Shown in pieces: positions 8,555 to 16,160 of a stretch of 64,000 nt of DNA. This DNA is from Pseudomonadota bacterium (GTDB taxonomy: Bacteria; Pseudomonadota; Gammaproteobacteria; Burkholderiales; Burkholderiaceae_C), in assembly GCA_021845505.1 (NCBI GenBank), contig JAJZVU010000006.1, positions 57,470 through 121,469 on the forward strand, written 5' to 3'. Under the pieces are notes generated by a model. It ran no database searches, had not been told where the DNA came from, and saw only the letters and a list, made by a program, of their open reading frames with translations. Position numbers and translations under genes: made by a program. Position 1 is the first letter of the stretch. Each line of letters begins with the position of its first letter.

Positions 8555-8710
8555 GGCTGGCTTTGAATACGCGGATCGCAAGGTCGCCGAATCCCGCGCC
8601 GCCGCCTCGGCTGGCGCGGCCTGGTCGTGCGCGGCGCGACTGATTGGCAATTTATGGAAAAAGTGCCCGCACAACAGTCCCGTTTTCTGTTCTAACATCG
8701 CACTCGAGAC

Positions 8711-8753
8711 CATCATATGGCCTTTTCGCATTTTTCGGGACCATCCGATTCCG
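8711..8753. promoter_or_regulatory. candidate IclR operator between sauT and sauR
   Basis: The 282-base divergent region holds CATCATATGGCCTTTTC (8711-8727). It matches 14 of 17 bases of the motif next to the xsc promoter, and is followed by CGATTCCG (8746-8753), the same octamer that flanks the xsc site. An A/T-rich stretch around 8650-8700 probably contains the sauT promoter on the minus strand, but no consensus boxes stand out. Confidence 0.45.
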
Positions 8754-8837
8754 CTTTCGCTGCCGCAATATCGATACAGTGGAGCCTGGCACCATTCGCC
8801 ATGTCCGCGGCAGCCGCAGTCGTCCGAGCCATCCGCC

Positions 8838-9650
8838 ATGACCTCCAACCAGTCCAACGCAGCCGCGGTGCGGGCCTTTCGCGTGCTCGAACTGTTGAGC
8901 AGCGCGGAGTCGCTCAGCCTGATGCAGATTGCCGACGGACTGCAGTTGCCCAAGCAGACGGTGCATCGCATCCTCAAGACCCTGGGCGCGGCGCAGCTGG
9001 TGGTGCGCAACCTCGACGGCCAGGGCTACGAATGCGCTCCGCGGGTGCACCAGATGGGCGTGTCGGTGCTGATGCACACCGGCCCGGCCACGCTGCGGCG
9101 GGCCGTGCTGCGCAAGCTCGGCGAGCGCCTGGGCGAGACGGTGAACCTGACCGCGCTGGATGGCGAGCAGATCGTCTACCTCGACCGCGTGGAAACCGAT
9201 TCCCCGCTGCGCATGCACCTGCAACCGGGCTCGCGCGTGCCGCTGCACTGCACCTCGTCCGGCAAGCTGCTGCTGAGCATGCAGCCGGCGGCGATGCGCA
9301 ACCGCCTGATCGACGCGCTGCCGCTGCGCAAGATGACCGAGCGCACGATCACCGACCCGGCGCGGCTGCGCCAGGACCTGACGCAGACCCGGCGCCGGCG
9401 CGTCGGCATCAACGACCAGGAGTTCATCCAGGGCATGGTGTCGATCGCCGTGCCGGTGATGCGCGACGCCTACCGCGCGTGGGGAGCGGTGGCGGTGCAG
9501 GCGCCTGTCGCGCGCGCCGACGTCGACGGCCTGCTGCGGCACCTTGCGCAACTGCGCGAGGCCGCCGAGGCCATCGCCGCGATGGTCCCCCCTTCGGCGC
9601 GCAAGACGCGCGCGCCGGCCGGCGACGCCCTCGTCGACGCGCCGGACTGA
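8838..9650 (+). CDS. sauR: IclR-family regulator, probable SauR
   Basis: A full-length 270-residue IclR protein. The winged helix (residues 10-65) includes DGLQLPKQTVHRILKTL. The effector domain includes VYLDRVETDSPLRMHLQPGS and CTSSGKLLLSM, then the conserved GINDQEFIQGMVSIAVPV. ATG 8838 starts MTSNQSNAAAVRAF and is the only start that gives a normal N-terminus. It is divergent from sauT-tctCBA and 58 bases upstream of sauS. In Cupriavidus necator an IclR regulator named SauR is linked to sauSTU, so the same role is likely here. The paralogue at the left window edge faces xsc; the shared operator motif suggests that one or both control the whole route. Confidence 0.85.
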   Translation: MTSNQSNAAAVRAFRVLELLSSAESLSLMQIADGLQLPKQTVHRILKTLGAAQLVVRNLDGQGYECAPRVHQMGVSVLMHTGPATLRRAVLRKLGERLGETVNLTALDGEQIVYLDRVETDSPLRMHLQPGSRVPLHCTSSGKLLLSMQPAAMRNRLIDALPLRKMTERTITDPARLRQDLTQTRRRRVGINDQEFIQGMVSIAVPVMRDAYRAWGAVAVQAPVARADVDGLLRHLAQLREAAEAIAAMVPPSARKTRAPAGDALVDAPD

Positions 9651-9708
9651 CTCCACCTGGCCGCGGCAGCGCGCCGCCGCCCCCGTTCAACCGAACCTTG
9701 AGGACAGC

Positions 9709-11145
9709 ATGATGGACATGAAGACATCCCAATCCGCGGCGGCCGACGACGTGCGGCGCGAGGTGGCCGGGTGCGTGGCGCGCGCCCGCGCCGCGCAGCG
9801 GGCCTACGAGGCCTTCACCCAGGAGCAGGTCGACGAGGTGGTGCTGGCGGCGGGCTGGGCGATCATGGAACCGGCGCGCAACCGCGCACTGGCCGAACTG
9901 GCGGTGGCCGACACCGGTCTGGGCAATGTCGAGGACAAGGTGATCAAGAACCACCGCAAGACCCTCGGACTGCTGCGCGACCTGCAGGGCAAGAAGTCGG
10001 TGGGGGTGATCTCCGAGGATCCCGCCAAGGGGCTGATCGAAATCGCCCGCCCGGTGGGCGTGGTCGGCGCGGTGACGCCGTCGACCAACCCGGCCGCGAC
10101 CCCCGCCAACAAGATCATCAATGCCCTCAAGGGGCGCAATGCGATCATCCTCTCGCCGTCGCCGAAGGGCTACAGCACCGGCACCCTGCTGCTGCAGTAC
10201 ATCCATGAGGAGTTGCGGCGCGTGGGCGCTCCGACCGACCTGGTGCAGCAACTGCCGGCGCCGGTGAGCAAGGCGGCCACGCTGGAGCTGATGCGCCAGG
10301 TCGACCTGGTGGTGGTCACCGGTTCGCAGAACAACGTGCGCACGGCCTACCAGAGCGGAACCCCGGCGATCGGCGTGGGCGCCGGCAACGCGGCGGTGAT
10401 CATCGATGAAACCGCCGACCTTCCCCAGGCCGCGCACAAGATCCGGCTGTCGAAGACTTTCGACAACGCCACCAGCTGCTCGGCGGAGAACAGCCTGGTG
10501 ATCGTCGACGCCGTCTACGAGGCCGCGCTGCGCGCGCTGCAGGCCGAGGGCGGGGTGTTGCTCGACGCCGCGCAGAAGCAGGCGCTGCAGCAGACCATGT
10601 GGCCCGACGGACACCTGTCGCCGGCGATCATGGCCAAGTCGGCGCCGGTGATCGCCGATCTGGCCGGCCTGCGCGGCGAGGGCTTCGCGCGCGCGCGCTT
10701 CCTGATGGTCGAGGAAAGCGGATTCGGCCAGGAGCACCCCTACTCCGGCGAAAAGCTCTCGCCGGTGCTGACCGTCTACCGGGCGCGGGATTTCGAGCAC
10801 GCGCGCCAGATCGTCGACCGCATCTACGCCTACCAGGGCTCCGGTCATTCGATCGGGCTGCACTCGCAGCGGCCCGACCGCGCGCTGCAGATCGGCCTGG
10901 ACCTGCCGGCCTGCCGGGTGATCGTCAACCAGGCGCACTGCTTCGCCACCGGCGGCAGTTTCGACAACGGGCTGCCGTTCTCGCTGTCCATGGGCTGCGG
11001 CACCTGGGGGCGCAACAGCATCTCTGATAACCTGAACTACAAGCACTTCCTCAACATCACCCGTATCGCCTCGCCATGCACCCCGGACGAGCCGAGCGTC
11101 GACGACATCTTCGGCGCCTATCGCAGTCGCCACGGTCTGTCCTGA
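9709..11145 (+). CDS. sauS: sulfoacetaldehyde dehydrogenase, acylating (SauS)
   Basis: A 478-residue CoA-acylating aldehyde dehydrogenase. In sulfoacetate degradation SauS reduces sulfoacetyl-CoA with NAD(P)H to sulfoacetaldehyde, the Xsc substrate. Visible features are GVVGAVTPSTNPAATPANKI (nucleotide-site region), the predicted catalytic Cys257 in NATSCSAENSLVI, the acylating-ALDH signature around GIGVGAGNAAVIID, and the C-terminal NQAHCFATGGSFDNGLPFS typical of the SauS/MhpF-EutE-like branch. ATG 9709 and ATG 9712 are both possible; GAGG at 9700-9703 fits the second slightly better. It follows sauR and precedes the MocR regulator by 28 bases. An alternative would be another acyl-CoA reductase, but the xsc-pta and ligase context strongly favours SauS. 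Confidence 0.88.
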   Translation: MMDMKTSQSAAADDVRREVAGCVARARAAQRAYEAFTQEQVDEVVLAAGWAIMEPARNRALAELAVADTGLGNVEDKVIKNHRKTLGLLRDLQGKKSVGVISEDPAKGLIEIARPVGVVGAVTPSTNPAATPANKIINALKGRNAIILSPSPKGYSTGTLLLQYIHEELRRVGAPTDLVQQLPAPVSKAATLELMRQVDLVVVTGSQNNVRTAYQSGTPAIGVGAGNAAVIIDETADLPQAAHKIRLSKTFDNATSCSAENSLVIVDAVYEAALRALQAEGGVLLDAAQKQALQQTMWPDGHLSPAIMAKSAPVIADLAGLRGEGFARARFLMVEESGFGQEHPYSGEKLSPVLTVYRARDFEHARQIVDRIYAYQGSGHSIGLHSQRPDRALQIGLDLPACRVIVNQAHCFATGGSFDNGLPFSLSMGCGTWGRNSISDNLNYKHFLNITRIASPCTPDEPSVDDIFGAYRSRHGLS

Positions 11146-11173
11146 GGCGCGGCGCCGCGCTCGCGGCGCCGCG

Positions 11174-12676
11174 ATGACCCAGCGCGCCAATCCGCTGCTG
11201 TGGCGCCAGCTGCTGCAGCGCAGCGCGCGCGGCAACCTGAGCCTGCAGGGCCAGATCCGCGAAATGCTGGTGTCGGCGATCCTCGACGGCCTCATCGACC
11301 CGGGCAGCGCGGTGCCCTCAGGGCGCGACATGGCCGAGCACCTCGGCGTGGCGCGCAACACGGTGGTGCTGGCGTACCGGCAACTGACCGACGAGGGCTA
11401 CCTGCTGTCCCGCCAGCGCAGCGGGCACTTCGTGAACGCCGACTTCGTCGCCGGCCTGCGCGCCGGCGGCCGGCACGCCGGCGCGACGCCGACTCCCGAG
11501 CCCACCGACTGGCAGGCCCGGCTGCGCCTGCACCCCAGCCGCCAGCGCAGCATCCACAAGCCCGCCGACTGGCAGCAGTTCCCCTACCCCTTCCTGTACG
11601 GCCAGTTCGACGCCTCGCTGTTCCCGACCGCCAACTGGCGCGAGTGCTGCCTGAAGGCGCTGTCGGTGCTGGACATTCGCGACTGGGCTCCCGACCACAT
11701 CAACCGCGACGACGCCACGCTGGTGCAGCAGATCCGCACCCGCGTCCTGCCACGCCGCGGCGTGTGGGCCGGCGCCGACGAGATCGTCGTCACCGTGGGG
11801 GCGCAGCATGCGCTGTACCTGGTGGCCGACCTGCTGGTCTCGCAGGACACCACGGTGGCGCTGGAGGATCCGGGGTACCCGGATGCGCGCAACATCTTCG
11901 CCGCCCGCACGCCGCGCCTGCTGCCCCTCGCGGTGGACGGCGACGGGCTGCCGCTGGACCCCAGGCTGCGGGAAGTCGACTACCTGTACGTCACGCCGAG
12001 CCACCAATGCCCGACCGGGGTGACCATGCCGCTGCGACGGCGCGAGGAGTTGCTGCGCCTGGCCGACCAGCAGGACCTGATCCTCATCGAGGACGACTTC
12101 GAAAGCGAGAACCGTTTCGGCGGCGAGCCGATCCCCGCGCTCAAGAGCCTGGACCGCAACCACCGGGTGATCTACATCGGCTCGCTGTCCAAGAGCTGGG
12201 CGCCCGGGCTGCGACTGGGCTATATCGTCGCGCCGGCGCCGATCGTGCAGGAGATCCGGGCGCTGCGCCGGCTGATGCTGCGCCACCCGTCGGCGTTCAT
12301 CCAGCGTGCCTTCGCACTGTTCCTGTCGCTCGGGCACCACGACTCGCAGTTGCGGCGCATCGCGCTGGCGCAGCAGCAGCGCAGCCAGGCGACGCTGCGC
12401 GCACTGGCGCGCCACGCCCCGCAATGCCGGGTCACTCCGGTCGTCGGCGGCGGCTCGTGCTGGCTGCGCCTGCCCGATGGAATCGACACCACCGAGCTGA
12501 CCCGCCGCGCCGCCGAGCAAGGCGTGCTGCTCGAGGCCGGCGACGTGTTCTTCTACGACCAGCCGGCGCCGGGTTCCTTCCTGCGCCTGGGCTGGCAGTC
12601 GATCCCCGACAAGTCGATCGAGCCGGGAATCGCGCTGCTCGGCGCCATCATCGAGGAACTGCAGCGCGGGCGCTGA
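11174..12676 (+). CDS. tauR: MocR-type GntR/aminotransferase regulator, probable TauR
   Basis: A 500-residue fusion of an N-terminal GntR winged helix (residues 20-90; LSLQGQIREMLVSAILDGLI, VARNTVVLAYRQL) to a fold-I aminotransferase-like domain. The PLP-lysine motif SLSKSWAPGLRLGY (predicted Lys340) is intact, so it probably binds PLP as an effector-sensing cofactor. MocR proteins called TauR control taurine genes in alphaproteobacteria. This one is convergent with the tauABC-like operon and near tauXY, which supports the name. No Shine-Dalgarno is seen. The gap from sauS is filled by a GC palindrome (about 11150-11173), so translation may depend on coupling to sauS. Confidence 0.75.
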   Translation: MTQRANPLLWRQLLQRSARGNLSLQGQIREMLVSAILDGLIDPGSAVPSGRDMAEHLGVARNTVVLAYRQLTDEGYLLSRQRSGHFVNADFVAGLRAGGRHAGATPTPEPTDWQARLRLHPSRQRSIHKPADWQQFPYPFLYGQFDASLFPTANWRECCLKALSVLDIRDWAPDHINRDDATLVQQIRTRVLPRRGVWAGADEIVVTVGAQHALYLVADLLVSQDTTVALEDPGYPDARNIFAARTPRLLPLAVDGDGLPLDPRLREVDYLYVTPSHQCPTGVTMPLRRREELLRLADQQDLILIEDDFESENRFGGEPIPALKSLDRNHRVIYIGSLSKSWAPGLRLGYIVAPAPIVQEIRALRRLMLRHPSAFIQRAFALFLSLGHHDSQLRRIALAQQQRSQATLRALARHAPQCRVTPVVGGGSCWLRLPDGIDTTELTRRAAEQGVLLEAGDVFFYDQPAPGSFLRLGWQSIPDKSIEPGIALLGAIIEELQRGR

Positions 12677-12709
12677 ACGCTCCGCGCGGGCGCCGCGCGC
12701 GGGCGCGGC

Positions 12710-13447
12710 TCAATGCGACAGGATCCCCATCGCCTGCTTCTTCAGGTCGAGGAACTGCGGGTCGAAGGCGACTTCGCTGGTGCGCGGCCGCGGCAGTTCG
12801 ATCGGCGTGTCCAGCGCCACGCGGCCGGGCCGCGCCGACAGCACGACCAGTCGCGTGCCGAGGAAGATCGCCTCGTCGATGTCGTGGGTGATGAACACGA
12901 TGGTGCACTGCAACTGGTCCCACAGGCTGGTCAGGAAGGACTGCATCGAGCCGCGCGTCTGCGCATCGAGCGCGCCGAAGGGCTCGTCCATCAGCAGCAC
13001 CTTGGGCTTCATGACCAGCGCGCGGGCGATCGCCACCCGCTGCTGCATGCCCCCCGACAGCTCATAGGGCTTGTGGCGGGCGAAGGCTTCCAATCCGATG
13101 ATCTGCAGGATCTCGGCGCTGCGCTGGCGGCGCTGCGCGCGCGCCATGCCCTGCAGCTCGAGCCCGAACTCGATGTTGTCCTGCACGTTCAGCCAGGGGT
13201 ACAGGCCCGCCTGCTGGAACACCACCACGCGGTCCGCGCCGGGCTGGCTCTTGACCTCGCCGTCGATGTAGATCGAGCCCCGGCTGGGCAGGATCAACCC
13301 GGCCAGCAGGTGCAGCAGCGTGGTCTTGCCGCAGCCGGAGGACCCGAGCACGGTGACGAACTCCCCGCCCTCGAACTTCAGGTTGATGTTCTCCAGCGCG
13401 ACGGTCGGACCGAAGGTCTTGTACAGGGAGTCGATGACAATGTGCAC
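12710..13447 (-). CDS. tauB: ABC transporter ATPase, taurine-type (TauB)
   Basis: A 245-residue nucleotide-binding subunit of the nitrate/sulfonate/taurine ABC class. Walker A is GSSGCGKTT (residues 35-43), the signature is LSGGMQQR, Walker B is VLLMDEPFGALD, and the switch histidine is in FITHDIDEA. The start is a GTG at 13447 preceded by GAGGAG with normal spacing; there is no suitable ATG. It is the last gene of the minus-strand unit tauX-tauC-tauA-tauB, 53 bases after tauA. The convergent tauR stop lies 33 bases away. Substrate specificity (taurine rather than alkanesulfonates) is inferred from the linked taurine dehydrogenase genes. Confidence 0.85.
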   Translation of the reverse strand: MHIVIDSLYKTFGPTVALENINLKFEGGEFVTVLGSSGCGKTTLLHLLAGLILPSRGSIYIDGEVKSQPGADRVVVFQQAGLYPWLNVQDNIEFGLELQGMARAQRRQRSAEILQIIGLEAFARHKPYELSGGMQQRVAIARALVMKPKVLLMDEPFGALDAQTRGSMQSFLTSLWDQLQCTIVFITHDIDEAIFLGTRLVVLSARPGRVALDTPIELPRPRTSEVAFDPQFLDLKKQAMGILSH

Positions 13448-13500
13448 GGCGCTCTCCTCGGCGCGGCGGGCGCGGCTGCGCGCGCCGCCGCGTGCCGATC

Positions 13501-14520
13501 TCAGTGGGCCAGGAAGCTGGAGTACTGCGGCGCCACGTTGTCGCGGAAGCTGGCCGGCACCTGCTGGATGCGGCCGATGGTCTTGAGCACCTTGGCCGTG
13601 TTGACCAGGGTCTGGTAGGTCGCCGAGGTCTCGACCCCGGCGCCCGTTCCCATCCCCTTGGGCTTGGTCTGGTCGGCGCCGGAGAACAGCTCGTAGCCGG
13701 CGAGTTCCTTGCGCGCCACGGCCACCGTCACGCCGGTCTGCCGAGCCATGTCGGCCAGCGCGCGCTTGGGATGCTCGCGGGTGATCTGGTAGCCCTCGTC
13801 GAGGGCGGCGACGAAGCCGCGCACCAGCGCCGGATGCTTGGCCGCCCACTTGGAGTCGGCGATGCACACGTTGTAGCTGGAGGCGCTGCGCGGCAGCTGG
13901 CCGTCGTTCTTCAGCACCTTGCCTCCCAGCGCCTGCAGCGCGCTGTACACCGGATCCCAGACGATCGCCGCATCGATCGCCCCGGTCACCCAGGAAGTGC
14001 GCATCTGCGGCGGTGCCATGTTGATCTGGGTCACCGAGTCATAGGCCACGTGCGCCTCGGCGAGGAAGGTGGCCAGTTCGAACGAGGACTGCGAGCCGGC
14101 GACGATCGCGATCTTGTGGCCCTTGAGCCCGGCCACGCTGGTGATCCCGCTGTTCGGCTTGACGACGATGCCGGCCGCCTTGGTGTAGCGCTCCTGGTTG
14201 TAGACGATGGTCATCGGCAGGCCCTGCTCGACGGCCGTGACGAAGGGCGGGATTCCCAGCCCGCACATGAAGTTCAGGCTGTTCGACGCCAGCGCGCTCA
14301 TCGCCGCGGGGCCGGAGCTGAACAACTTGTACTCCACATGGGCCTTGGGCATGTGCTTCTCGAACAGGTGCTCGGCCATCGAGACCATGTAGGGATCCGC
14401 GCCGTTGTTCTCGTAGCCGATGATCACGTCGGTGCCGCTCGCCGCGGCCGTCAGCGGCACGAGGGCCGCCCCCAGCGCGCATGCCGCGAGCGCGCCGCGC
14501 ATCCACGATTGCTTGCTCAT
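13501..14520 (-). CDS. tauA: periplasmic taurine/sulfonate-binding protein (TauA-like)
   Basis: A 339-residue binding protein of the TauA/SsuA/NrtA class. The signal peptide covers residues 1-27, with a hydrophobic core GALAACALGAALVPLTAAAS. Mature features are VIIGYENNGADPYMV, the FMCGLGIPPFVTAVEQGLPM stretch, the GHKIAIVAGSQSSFELATFL segment of the ligand cleft, and GAIDAAIVWDPVYSALQALGG, which is characteristic of TauA-type proteins. ATG 14520 has GGAGGAGA about 7 bases upstream; an in-frame TTG at 14526 is less likely. It sits between the permease and ATPase genes. Confidence 0.85.
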   Translation of the reverse strand: MSKQSWMRGALAACALGAALVPLTAAASGTDVIIGYENNGADPYMVSMAEHLFEKHMPKAHVEYKLFSSGPAAMSALASNSLNFMCGLGIPPFVTAVEQGLPMTIVYNQERYTKAAGIVVKPNSGITSVAGLKGHKIAIVAGSQSSFELATFLAEAHVAYDSVTQINMAPPQMRTSWVTGAIDAAIVWDPVYSALQALGGKVLKNDGQLPRSASSYNVCIADSKWAAKHPALVRGFVAALDEGYQITREHPKRALADMARQTGVTVAVARKELAGYELFSGADQTKPKGMGTGAGVETSATYQTLVNTAKVLKTIGRIQQVPASFRDNVAPQYSSFLAH

Positions 14521-14573
14521 GTCCAATCTCCTCCGTCAGGGGTTGTGGTCGGAACGACCTGTCGTGCCGGGTC

Positions 14574-15422
14574 TCAGCCGTGTCCGCGCCAGGGCACGAC
14601 CAGGCTTTCGATCTTGCGGATCACCAGTTCCATCGCGTAGCCGATGAGGCCGATGATCACGATGCCCACGATCACGATGCTGACCTGCAGCGCCTGGCCG
14701 GCGAACTGCACCAGCCAGCCCAGGCCGCTGCTGGCGGCGATCAGCTCGGCGGCGACCAGGCAGGTCCACGCCACGCCGATGCCCACGCGCATCGCGGTGA
14801 AGATTTCCGGCATCGCCGACGGCAGCACCACCTTGCGGAAGATCTGCGCGTTGCTGGCCCCCAGCGTGCGCGCCACCGAGATGCGCAGAGGCGGCGTGCT
14901 CTTGACCCCGGAGATGGTGCCGATGATGATCACCGGGATCGTCCCCACCAGGATCAGGATGGCCTTGGGCAGTTCGCCGATGCCGAACCAGACGACCAGC
15001 AGCGGGATGTAGGCCAGCGGCGGCACCGGCCGCACGAACTGCAACAGCGGGTCGATGATGTCGAACACCAGCTTGTTGCGCGACATCACCAGCCCCAGCG
15101 GCACCCCGACGACAATCGCGCCGACGAAGCCGATGAGGATGCGAAAGCAGCTGATGCCGATGTCGGCGCTCAGCGACTGGCCGCCGTAGCCCTGGCGCAC
15201 GATGGACACGAAGGAGTTCCACACCGCCACCGGCGAAGGCAGCGCGAAGGCCGGGAATACCCCCGCCAGCGCGACCAGTTGCCAGATCACCAGCGCGCAC
15301 ACCAGCACCAGCGCCGTGACCCATTGCGAGCCCAGGCGCAGGCGCAGGCGCGGGCGCGGGCCGCCGGGCGCGGCCGGCAGCGGCCGCTTGGCGTTGTCGC
15401 CCTTTTCCGGTAGCGCACTCAT
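14574..15422 (-). CDS. tauC: ABC transporter permease, taurine-type (TauC)
   Basis: A 282-residue inner-membrane permease of the TauC/SsuC family. After a basic, proline-rich N-terminus (residues 1-30) there are about six hydrophobic segments. The EAA-loop region reads ARTLGASNAQIFRKVVLPSAMPEIFTAMRVGIGVAW, the coupling helix that docks onto the ATPase. The FVRPVPPLAYIPLLVVWFGIG stretch is typical of the sulfonate permease branch. It lies 18 bases downstream of tauX and 53 upstream of tauA. Confidence 0.88.
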   Translation of the reverse strand: MSALPEKGDNAKRPLPAAPGGPRPRLRLRLGSQWVTALVLVCALVIWQLVALAGVFPAFALPSPVAVWNSFVSIVRQGYGGQSLSADIGISCFRILIGFVGAIVVGVPLGLVMSRNKLVFDIIDPLLQFVRPVPPLAYIPLLVVWFGIGELPKAILILVGTIPVIIIGTISGVKSTPPLRISVARTLGASNAQIFRKVVLPSAMPEIFTAMRVGIGVAWTCLVAAELIAASSGLGWLVQFAGQALQVSIVIVGIVIIGLIGYAMELVIRKIESLVVPWRGHG

Positions 15423-15440
15423 GCTGCTCTCCTCGCGGCT

Positions 15441-15818
15441 TCAGCGAGCCGCCGTGCGTTCCTTGCGGAATGCGTTCTTGACGGCGATCCTGCCGTCGAC
15501 AAAGGTGAACACATCGACCATGCGGGCCTCGATGCGCACGCCATCGGCGCGCGTGCCGCAAAACGTCGACTCGGTCACCCCGCGGTCGCCGCAGACGAAA
15601 TGCACCGGGTCCAGCCAGGCCGCGTCGGGAAAGGTCTTCCACGCCATCTCGAAACCGGCGCGCACCTCGGCGTGGCCGCGGAAGCTGCGGCCCTGGAGAT
15701 CGGGCCCGGCGACCGCGTGGAATATGCAGTCGTCGGCCATGAACGACATCAGTCGTTCGAGATCATGCGCATTCCACGCATCGGAAAATGCCTGCAGGGT
15801 TTCGGTCGTAACACGCAT
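15441..15818 (-). CDS. tauX: taurine dehydrogenase small subunit (TauX), SnoaL/NTF2-like
   Basis: A 125-residue SnoaL-like (NTF2 fold) protein. Motifs include FSDAWNAHDLERLMSFMADD, AGPDLQGRSFRGHAEVRAGF and MVDVFTFVDGRIAVKNAFRK. TauX, the small subunit of membrane-linked taurine dehydrogenase, belongs to this small SnoaL-like group. The FAD subunit tauY starts 342 bases away on the opposite strand. ATG 15818 is chosen because it begins the conserved domain; an in-frame start at 15959 would add an unrelated N-terminus. It leads the operon tauX-tauC-tauA-tauB, so import and oxidation would be co-transcribed. Confidence 0.75.
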   Translation of the reverse strand: MRVTTETLQAFSDAWNAHDLERLMSFMADDCIFHAVAGPDLQGRSFRGHAEVRAGFEMAWKTFPDAAWLDPVHFVCGDRGVTESTFCGTRADGVRIEARMVDVFTFVDGRIAVKNAFRKERTAAR

Positions 15819-16160
15819 ATTCACCGCTCTTTTCGAATTCGGGCTGGGCGTTTTTTCAATATAGTGAGCCGGCGTCCCGAGTGTGTAGATCCAGTTGCGC
15901 GCTTTTGATTGGTCCAGACCTCGGCGCGCTGCGCAATATGCCGGGATGCGGGTTTTCACTCATCGCGCAAACCCTTATCGAAATGCGAACGGATACCCGC
16001 CGCGCGGATGGGCACCGCCGCCGACACCCGATGCGCGCGGCGCTCGTTCTGGACCACCATTTTGGTGCGATCTGGATCCACGAAGGCGGAAAACCCCCGC
16101 CTATCATCGATGCCGACCCGTCGCAAGGCGGGCCGCCATGCATCCACCGGCACCCGATCG
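15819..16160. promoter_or_regulatory. divergent tauX/tauY control region with CTGGAC repeats
   Basis: This 342-base gene-free stretch contains CTGGACCAAT on the minus strand (15917-15908), CTGGACCACC on the plus strand (16049-16058) and a weaker CTGGATCCAC (16072-16081), 23 bases after the previous one. MocR/TauR proteins recognise spaced direct repeats, and as far as I recall TauR repeats begin CTGGAC; assignment here is inference. An A/T-rich block at 15830-15865 is a plausible tauX promoter area. No convincing small gene is seen. Confidence 0.45.

Noticed and set aside
5783..8566. 927-codon plus-strand frame opposite tctC and sauT
   Set aside because: Antisense shadow; the minus-strand genes have complete motifs and ribosome sites.
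15909..16160. Upstream extension of tauY
   Set aside because: The extension has no similarity to FAD enzymes and covers the divergent tauX promoter region; ATG 16161 fits the family length.
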